Shown here: positions 58,601-64,000 of the stretch, piece after piece
Position numbering within the stretch: the first letter of the stretch is position 1
Layout of the letters: each line of letters opens with the position of its first letter
Source of the DNA: Epinephelus fuscoguttatus
Taxonomy: Eukaryota; Chordata; Actinopteri; Perciformes; Serranidae
Length of the DNA: 64,000 bases
Assembly: GCF_011397635.1 (NCBI RefSeq)
Contig: NC_064773.1
Location: forward strand, 20,686,449-20,750,448
Direction of reading: 5' to 3'
Position numbers and translations under genes: made by a program
The notes under the pieces: model-generated
Seen by the model: only the letters and a program-made list of their open reading frames with translations
Told to the model about the DNA's origin: nothing
The model's database searches: none

Positions 58601-60435
58601 GATTCTATTGTGCTATAGCGAGTATCATGCAGCGCTGTTCACCTTTGCAGCTTCATGGGTCGCCGTCCACTTAGTGAGACACACCTGCTCCACAAAGGCC
58701 CCACCCATGACAAGCGTGAAAACCATGTCATATGATTTCTGTCTCACTGCTATAAAATGTAGAAAATACAAGGTAATGCAGTAAAAAGCCATTGCAAAGC
58801 AGTATTTATTATTCATAGAGTTCATATTGAATAAATAACATTAACTGATGTCATGCTAGCAGCTCTGTGAGGCTGCATTTTGGAACAGCAATGCTTTGAG
58901 CTAAATGCTAACGCAGGCAGTCGTACCATGAAAACCCAATCGCCAGAATAAGTATTGGCATTGTATGTTTCTGCAAACTACAGATATGTTACGTTTGGAC
59001 ATTTAATATGTCGCAGATATATTGAAACTTTCCTTCATGTTTCAATTTTATGTTGTGAAGACGCTGTGGTTAAGGTGTGGTTAGGTTTAGGCACAAAAAC
59101 CACTTGGTTAGGGTGAGGAGAAGATCATGTTTTGGCTTAAAATATCTGGTTTGGTTGCTACAAACACAGCTGGACTTGTCCTAAACTTTTGGTATTTATT
59201 GGTCTTGAGCAATTGTCCATCTCGCCTAAGTATCACGCCAGATTTTGTGATAACCACACATTATTATTGCAATATTCCACTGGGCCTATACAAAAAGTTA
59301 TGAATGATTTTTTGATCGACTGTATTGACATGTTGTGCACACACACTTCCTAATAAAGAGGCAAACTAGCTAAAAAATGTAATTCAGTTTAATTTTCCCC
59401 CTTGTGGGGAACCTATTTGTCGTGGTTCACGCTTGGGAATTATAAGTGCGTGACACATCAAAAGCCCTGACTGGCAGCCAGTGCAAGGGATGAAAGCCAT
59501 GAGTGGGACAATGGATCGCTTTATTGTACGGAGCAAATTACAACAAAGCACCAGTGAAGACGACCTACCACCGAAAGAAAATTGAAAAAAATAACTGTCT
59601 CTACACAGTATCACAAAAGCTCCCTGTCTTATTTTTATTGTCTTATGTTGTAATAAGATTGATAACACATGTTATAGAAGCTATTGTGCACAGATATATA
59701 TATATATATATATACAGGTGTGCCTTAAGATTTTGGCTTGCCCTTTGGTGTGCTTAGGCACAAAAAGTTTGAAAACCACAGACGTAGTTTATAAGCTGAC
59801 TTTGTCAATAGGAGGTAGAAGGGATGGCGGATGATGACCACTGTTGAAGACCAGCAATCGGCTTTTTAGCCACCAAATGTGGGTATTTTTTAGTGAACCA
59901 TTGCCGTGTTGCCAAGTCATCACTGCGTTTTCAACTGGAACTGTGCCACCAAAACCGGGTACTTTAAGCCAAAACATGATCTTTTCTAACCCTAACCAAG
60001 TGGTTTTTGTGCCTAAACTTGACCACATGTTAACCATAGCGAGCAAGAGGGTTCCTGGTTCGAACCCAGGGTGGGGGAGCCCTTCTGTGCGGAGTTTGCA
60101 TGTTCTCTCCGTGTCAGCGTGGGTTTTCTCCAGGTACTCCAGCTTCCTCCCACAGTCCAAAGACGTGCAGGTTAATTGGTGACTCTACATTGTCTGTAGG
60201 TGTGAATGTGAGCGTGAATGGTTGTCTGTCTCTATGTGTCAGCCCTGTGATAGTCTGGTGACCTGTCCAGGGTGTACCCTGCCTCTTGCCCAGTGTCAGC
60301 TGGGAGATCCACCAGTATAAAGCCAAACTGTAAAGGTGGTGATGTACTAATAAACCTGTTTTGGAATATGCTGTCAATAGGGGATAAGTGGGCGACTGAG
60401 TGAGTTGTTTGCATCATCTTGAGACTCTGTGTGTA

Positions 60436-60483
<48 letters not shown>

Positions 60484-61454
60484 CAATCAGCAGAGGAGAC
60501 TCATTCCTGCTGTTGGTGTTGTGTGGCGACGCTCCGTGCTGCAGCAGCATCTTGACATTTTCCACCAGGCCGGCCTCCGCTGCCAGAGTCAGAGCCGTGT
60601 CCCCGTCATCTGTCCACTCCTCCAGGGTCAGGTCTGTTGATGTGGACACTGCCCACGAGAACAACAAACGGTATGATACAGTTGGAAATACACACACTCT
60701 ACTTCCGTAAATAGTTTCAGATGCTAGATGCTCTTTGGTTTAGACTTTACGCCCCGCTGTGTTGCACTGAGCTCTCACCCTGCAGCACCACATACAGGGT
60801 CTCTCGCTGTGGCTGCACAGCTGCTGCGTGCAGAGGCAGCCAGCCCCTGCTGTCGGTCTCTCTGAAGGCAGACACGCAACCCGACAGCTCCTGCAGTGCG
60901 TGCACATCACCTGGGAAGACACAACCAAGACCCATGCAGGACACAGAGGGAAACATCTGTAATACCCATGCACTCAGACACGAACCCAAAAACCTTTGTG
61001 TTTATTTTTAGGTGCCTCTATGAAATCGCTTTAGTCATGTGTCACAACAATGATAGACAGAGTTAAACAGGAAGTCTACCTTTGTGAATGGCTGCCATTA
61101 TCTTCATAAAGTTGTCACTGTTTGATTCCTTCCTATTGAGCCAAAGGAGAAGAGCAGGTCACTGAAAGATTTTGCTCTAGAAACTCTATGACTGATGATT
61201 TGAGTCAGGATTTCCTATGAATTCAGAAACTACCCATCTTTTCTGCAGTTTGTTTACAACCCCAAAATGCCCTTTTGACAGTTAGCACCACCTGTAACCC
61301 TTTTAGTGAAAGCACGTTGGACATACAGACATTTTGGACTCTCTCACCTGTTTGTTTGTATCAAACATGGCAGCTTGTTGCCATCTTGAATGCTCTCTCG
61401 AATGGCAAACTTGATAAGTTCCTCATTTATGCCCTCCTGATCAAAGTCATCCAT
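55534..61454 (-). CDS. asb15: asb15: ankyrin repeat and SOCS box protein 15 (13 coding exons, 581 aa)
   Basis: ASB proteins recruit targets to Elongin B/C-Cullin 5 ubiquitin ligases; mammalian ASB15 is muscle-enriched. Thirteen minus-strand exons (61454-61348, 61132-61080, 60910-60779, 60648-60484, 58749-58643, 58543-58405, 58312-58141, 57722-57562, 57263-57119, 56610-56455, 56347-56245, 55942-55789, 55685-55534) join in one frame to 581 codons plus TAG (human 588). The N-terminus has a UIM-like helix ([14 protein letters not shown]). About ten ankyrin repeats follow, for example [46 protein letters not shown] and [10 protein letters not shown]. The C-terminal SOCS box begins [12 protein letters not shown] and ends [11 protein letters not shown], a Cul5-box-like proline pattern. 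Neighbourhood beside lmod2 matches human. Confidence 0.96.
55789..55942 (-). CDS. asb15: asb15 coding exon 12
   Basis: Encodes [20 protein letters not shown] and on to [12 protein letters not shown], matching the human FCEFITVPWMKHLVG segment between the ankyrin domain and SOCS box. The acceptor is CCCCTTCCAG and the donor GTAAAA. Confidence 0.95.
56086..56222. mobile_element. Small MITE-like repeat with inverted ends
   Basis: The left end CCCATTCTCATTCCCA is echoed inverted by TTGGGATGAGAACAC at the right, about 130 bp apart. Its left half recurs at 608-690. It lies in asb15 intron 11, just beyond the exon 11 donor. Confidence 0.65.
56245..56347 (-). CDS. asb15: asb15 coding exon 11
   Basis: Encodes [20 protein letters not shown] through QPGAIT, corresponding to the diverged human stretch CFDCMHGD. 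The acceptor is CTGTGGCAG and the donor GTAAGA; phase 2 in and 0 out both fit the neighbours, which supports this less conserved exon. Confidence 0.88.
56455..56610 (-). CDS. asb15: asb15 coding exon 10
   Basis: Encodes [20 protein letters not shown] and on to [17 protein letters not shown], closely matching human. The acceptor is GTTTTCCAG and the donor GTACGT, phase 2 on both sides. Confidence 0.96.
56755..57080 (+). mobile_element. tRNA-derived SINE with L2-like tail
   Basis: A-box-like GTGGTGCAGTGGTTAGCATT, B-box-like GGTTCCTTGTTCAAACCC, then the body GTGTGGAGTTTGCATGTTCT and CCTCCCACAGTCCCACCAAA and tail GTGTCAGTTGGGATAGGCTC. It is antisense to asb15, in intron 9, ending about 40 bp from the exon 9 donor. 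Related copies lie at 60020 and 16278 (antisense). Confidence 0.85.
57119..57263 (-). CDS. asb15: asb15 coding exon 9
   Basis: Encodes [20 protein letters not shown] and on to [14 protein letters not shown], an ankyrin repeat plus the start of the next. The acceptor is CTTGTTGCAG and the donor GTGTGT, phase 1 in and 2 out. Confidence 0.94.
57562..57722 (-). CDS. asb15: asb15 coding exon 8
   Basis: Encodes [40 protein letters not shown] and [13 protein letters not shown], matching human. The acceptor is TCTCTGCAG and the donor GTAGGA, phase 2 in and 1 out. Confidence 0.96.
58141..58312 (-). CDS. asb15: asb15 coding exon 7
   Basis: Encodes [20 protein letters not shown] through [12 protein letters not shown], two ankyrin repeats. 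The acceptor is CTCCACTAG and the donor GTGAGC, phase 1 in and 2 out. Confidence 0.96.
58405..58543 (-). CDS. asb15: asb15 coding exon 6
   Basis: Encodes [40 protein letters not shown] and EILIQH. The acceptor is CTTGCACCAG and the donor GTAAAA, phase 0 in and 1 out. Confidence 0.96.
58643..58749 (-). CDS. asb15: asb15 coding exon 5
   Basis: Encodes [20 protein letters not shown] and [15 protein letters not shown], matching human VKKGSYDMVSTLI and RWSAMHEAAK. The acceptor is TTTTATAG and the donor GTGAAC, phase 1 in and 0 out. Confidence 0.95.
59083..59147 (+). repeat. Dispersed repeat, first of an inverted pair
   Basis: GGTTTAGGCACAAAAACCAC, then TTGGTTAGGGTGAGGAGAAG and ATCATGTTTTGGCTTAAA. 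The reverse complement occurs at 59960-60025. Confidence 0.8.
59694..59714. repeat. (TA)n microsatellite
   Basis: An AT-dinucleotide run of about 21 bp beside a GTGTGCC repeat end. Confidence 0.9.
59715..59783. repeat. hAT-like repeat end (AAAGTTTGAAAACCAC)
   Basis: CAGGTGTGCCTTAAGATTTT through AAAAAGTTTGAAAACCACAG resembles the terminus of common vertebrate hAT MITEs. Only one end is recognised. Confidence 0.5.
59960..60025 (-). repeat. Dispersed repeat, second of an inverted pair
   Basis: Reverse complement of 59083-59147 with few differences (AAGCCAAAACATGATCTTTT, AACCAAGTGGTTTTTGTGCC). Confidence 0.8.
60020..60306 (+). mobile_element. SINE/L2-tail repeat, copy lacking a clear A box
   Basis: GGTTCCTGGTTCGAACCCAG is an intact B box; the body and tail blocks match 56755-57080 (GAGTTTGCATGTTCTCTCCG, GCAGGTTAATTGGTGACTCT). 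The 5' part with the A box has been replaced by another repeat. Confidence 0.8.
60429..60480. repeat. (TG)n microsatellite at the asb15 exon 4 donor
   Basis: On the coding strand this is a CA run that begins 4 bases into the intron (G then GTAA then CACACA). Confidence 0.96.
60484..60648 (-). CDS. asb15: asb15 coding exon 4
   Basis: Encodes [40 protein letters not shown] and [14 protein letters not shown], matching human [21 protein letters not shown]. The acceptor is CGTGGGCAG and the donor GTAACA, phase 1 on both sides. Confidence 0.96.
60779..60910 (-). CDS. asb15: asb15 coding exon 3
   Basis: Encodes [40 protein letters not shown] and VLQ, containing the first ankyrin repeat. The acceptor is CTTCCCAG and the donor GTGAGA, phase 1 on both sides. 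Confidence 0.96.
61080..61132 (-). CDS. asb15: asb15 coding exon 2
   Basis: Encodes [17 protein letters not shown], matching the human stretch before the ankyrin domain (KLVEAIKQG). It is 53 bp, phase 2 in and 1 out; acceptor CTCAATAG, donor GTAGAC. Confidence 0.88.
61348..61454 (-). CDS. asb15: asb15 coding exon 1 (UIM-like N-terminus)
   Basis: ATG at 61454-61452 begins [20 protein letters not shown]. The acidic run followed by alternating hydrophobic residues and A-x-x-x-S resembles the ubiquitin-interacting motif region of ASB proteins (human IQLSIQESIE). An acceptor TGATATAG lies two bases before the ATG, so a 5' non-coding exon must exist upstream. The donor is GTGAGA. Confidence 0.9.
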
Positions 61455-61735
61455 TTCTATATCAGAGGACACAATGAGAATAATTGTAATAAAAATAAAA
61501 GGTTTTCACAAAAGTCAAATGACTTGCTGGCAACTTATAACATGTTGAAGTCACATCTGTGTGTGTTTCTGCTTTGTCCACGGCTGCAGGCATGCAACTT
61601 GTTTATCAGCACAGGACTGCTGGCACGGTGTCACCCCGGCTTCAAATGGTGTCACATGTGAGTACATTAGTCTGTCACATTTGAGATAACGCCACAGGTT
61701 GCATTTTCTATGTTAGTCGTAACAATCCGTCTCAC

Positions 61736-61790
61736 CTGTTGGTCTGAACGTGCGCCCTGGAGCACTCCAGCTTGCAGCCTGTGTGTTTTT
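61736..61790 (-). other. asb15: Candidate asb15 5' non-coding exon
   Basis: A consensus donor (AACAG then GTGAGA, GT at 61735-61734) lies 280 bp upstream of the coding exon 1 acceptor and about 80 bp downstream of a TATA/MEF2-like site. The exon would be short; its start is a guess. Confidence 0.4.
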
Positions 61791-61817
61791 GTTTAGCGGG
61801 GTCCGAAGCTGTCTGGG

Positions 61818-61827
61818 TTATATTTAG
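61818..61827 (-). promoter_or_regulatory. asb15: MEF2-consensus/TATA-like site upstream of asb15
   Basis: CTAAATATAA on the coding strand is a perfect match to YTAWWWWTAR, the MEF2 consensus, and could also act as a TATA element for a start site about 30 bp on. ASB15 is muscle-enriched in mammals, which makes a MEF2 site plausible. Confidence 0.45.
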
Positions 61828-62394
61828 ATGTGACCTGCTCTAGACGACCTGACTCAGCTCAGAGTGCCTGTTGCATTTTCACTTCCAACTCCTGTGTACA
61901 AAGTACTCCTTTCCATGATTGCCACACTGTGACTTCATTCCAGTCAGGTCATTTGGTCACATGTTATAGTCACACTTTACTTGCACAGCAATACATGGAC
62001 ACAATATTATTACTATTGGTATTTTTATGGCTTGCAATTTTTTTTTTCAGTCTGCAAAAAAAAAAAAAAATCCAGTATACAAATACAACTTAAATCCTAC
62101 CCCCTCCTCCCTCCCCACCAGGTGTAACTCCCAGAACATGAGCGATAAACAGCAGTTGAATACATCAATAATGTTGCTTCATCAAAAGAAATTCAAGTTG
62201 TGGTTACAGTTTACATCCATGTCTGTGAAAACATGGCTGCTTCACACGCATCTTCAACCCGGCACAGAACATATATACAATCAGCACAGTTTCAACGTGG
62301 ACACAAGATCAGTGTCACCAATTCAGCATCTGACCAAATGTCTCCCCTTCTGTTCTTAAAATGTTGAATAATAGCCAGAAAAGTGTTTTGCAGA

Positions 62395-62830
62395 ACATTA
62401 TGATGCCATACTGAAGTTAACCTTTGACCTTTTGGATATAAAATATCATCACTTTTATTCTATTAGACATTTCGTGTGAGATTTTGTGATAAGAAGTGGA
62501 TGAATTTCTGAGTTATGACCAAAAACATGTTTTGCGAGGTCACAGCGACCTTGACCTTTGATGACCAAATTCTAATCAGTCCATCGATGAGTCCAAGTGG
62601 ATGTTTGTGCCAAATTTGAAGACATTCCCTGAAGATGTTCTTGAGGTATCCCGTTCACAAGAGCGAGACAGATGCGGGGTCATGGTGACCTTGACCTTTG
62701 GCCTTTGACCACCAAAATATACTCAGCTCATCCTTGAATCCAAGTGGACAGTTGTGCCAAATTTGAAAAAAAAAAATCCCTAAAGGCATTCTTGACACAC
62801 TAAGATATATTGAGATATCATAGTAATTTG
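62395..62830. repeat. Interspersed repeat with internal units, TGACCTTGACCTTTG motif
   Basis: The block GACCTTGACCTTTGATGACC near 62548 returns as GACCTTGACCTTTGGCCTTT near 62687, followed both times by a sequence close to CAGTCCATC-ATGAGTCCAAG and then GTGCCAAATTTGAA. Two units about 141 bp apart are visible. I recognise the pattern as common in fish genomes but do not name the family. Confidence 0.75.
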
Positions 62831-63349
62831 ATAATTTATATATACAGATGAGGACTTTTAAGAAAGTAAAAACATAAAATCCACTTGACAGTACTTGTGA
62901 TTCAAGTGCTTTCACCTTACCCTTACTCGTGTGCACTTTATAAAGCAATACACCTTCCCCGCTAAAGCTAACACTTTTCTGCCCTGTTACAATTCCTACA
63001 TGACATCATTTCAAACACAGCAACCTTTCCCATTTCTGTTACCTGAATTCTGAAAAGCAGGTGTTCCAGGTGCTTTCTAGTCCTTCGCTATTACTGTCTG
63101 GGTCCATTCCTCCACAGGGAGCGTCCCTTACCCTTCTAAACTTCCAATAATTGTAGAATCCTTCAAACAAAGGCCATGTAACCAACTCACGGTCCAAACT
63201 CCAGACTGCTGGGCACTATGGGTGTAAAGTGTGGTCTCCCAGATCAGCTTCCAGGTGTAGATGTGTTAGTGTGTGGTGCTAAAACGCAATAAAAAATCCA
63301 CGGACAAAAAGCAGTTAAACAATGCTTTAAGCTGCATGGTGTTAACTGT

Positions 63350-63555
63350 CCATCCATCCACATCAATCTTTCCATTTTCATCCGCTTATCAGGGGCAAGA
63401 TCGCAGGGGCAGCAGGCCAAGCAAAGCACCCCAGACGTCCCTCTCCCCAGCAACGCTTTCCAGCTCCTCCCGGGGGACCCCGAGGCGTTCCCAGGCCAGA
63501 TGAGATATGTAATCCCTCCAGCGTGTTCTGGGTCTGCCCCAGGGCCTCCTACTGT
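63350..63555. mobile_element. Fish interspersed repeat, non-LTR-like fragment
   Basis: TTTCATCCGCTTATCAGGGG, CAGCAACGCTTTCCAGCTCC and GCGTGTTCTGGGTCTGCCCC are blocks frequent in fish interspersed repeats. No frame of a reverse transcriptase is visible. Family uncertain. Confidence 0.6.
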
Positions 63556-64000
63556 ATGTAGTATAAATTCACTGAATCATATTTGTATGTTTTACTCGTT
63601 TTTTCCTCTCCTTTAGATCTTGAAAGCACCTCGTTTCCTGTCACTGATGATGTGAGCAAGCTGTCATCATTGGTGAGATTTCTGAGTCACTACAGGCTTG
63701 ACAGGTATCACACTCAAGTATCATACAAAATTCTTTATCCGTCATTATCTCCAGTATTGAAGCAGAATATTCCATGACTACAGCTCATGTGTTGGAGCGT
63801 CCTTTACTCTTCTGTACTTGCACTAAATTGGAGAATCCTTTAAACAAAGTCTGTGTAACCTACTCAGGGTCCAAACTTTATCAGTCCCATCCTCAAATCT
63901 CTCAACGCTGTTCAAGAGTTGCCACAAATTTGAAGCCATTTATCTTCCAGATCCCTTCCTCAAACTATTCTTGCTATTGATGTTAACAAAAATGTCTAAC

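Larger units (their letters stand above)
58760..60483. other. asb15 intron 4 (1.7 kb), repeat-rich
   Basis: Contains a pair of inverted repeat fragments (59083-59147 and 59960-60025), a TA microsatellite with an adjoining hAT-like end, a SINE/L2 tail at 60020-60306, and a TG tract that touches the exon 4 donor. No coding sequence. Confidence 0.8.
61900..64000. other. Region upstream of asb15, no gene recognised
   Basis: Contains two interspersed repeats (62395-62830 and 63350-63555). In human NDUFA5 comes next, but no NDUFA5-like exon was seen here. Confidence 0.6.

Noticed and set aside
63617-63675. Exon-like segment with CTCCTTTAG acceptor and GTGAGA donor
   Set aside because: The short peptide (LESTSFPVTDDVSKLSSL) matches nothing I recognise, and no neighbouring exons were found; NDUFA5 was considered and does not fit.

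Overview
The window is nuclear DNA from a teleost fish, most likely a percomorph. The evidence is vertebrate genes with GT-AG introns, long (TG)n microsatellites, and many fish-type interspersed repeats: tRNA-derived SINEs, terminal-inverted-repeat MITEs, a Tc1 element and an L2-like LINE tail. No bacterial features, rRNA, tRNA genes or CRISPR were seen. Three protein-coding genes can be reconstructed exon by exon from protein similarity, splice sites and reading-phase continuity. They appear in the order wasl (+), lmod2 (-), asb15 (-), the same order and relative orientation as human WASL-LMOD2-ASB15 on 7q31.

Layout. 1-4950 is upstream intergenic DNA with repeats and no recognised gene. 5328-33492 is wasl (N-WASP): 11 coding exons, 509 codons, with a 9.7-kb first intron. 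It has WH1, basic, CRIB/GBD, proline-rich, two WH2 and acidic regions. Its 3' UTR runs to about 34.7 kb or beyond. About 35.4-36.0 kb is a 52-bp satellite array. About 36.6-42.0 kb is the convergent intergenic region, with MITEs including one interrupted by a Harbinger-like insertion. 51634-42045 (minus) is lmod2 (leiomodin-2): 6 coding exons, 564 codons, with an 8-codon last exon 5.7 kb from the previous one. 61454-55534 (minus) is asb15: 13 coding exons, 581 codons, a UIM-like N-terminus, ankyrin repeats and a SOCS box. 61.8-64.0 kb is upstream of asb15 and holds repeats.

Biology. wasl drives Arp2/3-dependent branched actin nucleation downstream of Cdc42 and PIP2. lmod2 nucleates and elongates thin-filament actin in striated muscle. 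asb15 is a muscle-enriched ankyrin/SOCS substrate receptor for Cullin-5 E3 ligases. The cluster is therefore weighted towards actin and muscle, but nothing in the sequence shows that the genes are co-regulated.

Most notable observations. (1) A CpG-rich ORF in wasl intron 5 ends at a consensus donor whose phase matches exon 6, so it may be an undescribed alternative first exon giving a WH1-less N-WASP. (2) lmod2 has three phase-0 introns inside the leucine-rich-repeat region, where mammalian leiomodins have one large exon, and its final WH2 motif is split by a long intron that also carries a plausible alternative poly(A) end. (3) A nearly intact Tc1 transposon in wasl intron 8 is broken by one in-frame stop. 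(4) The 52-bp satellite has two palindromes per unit. (5) There are nested transposons with readable target-site duplications. All functional statements rest on reading the sequence and on family knowledge; no search was run.
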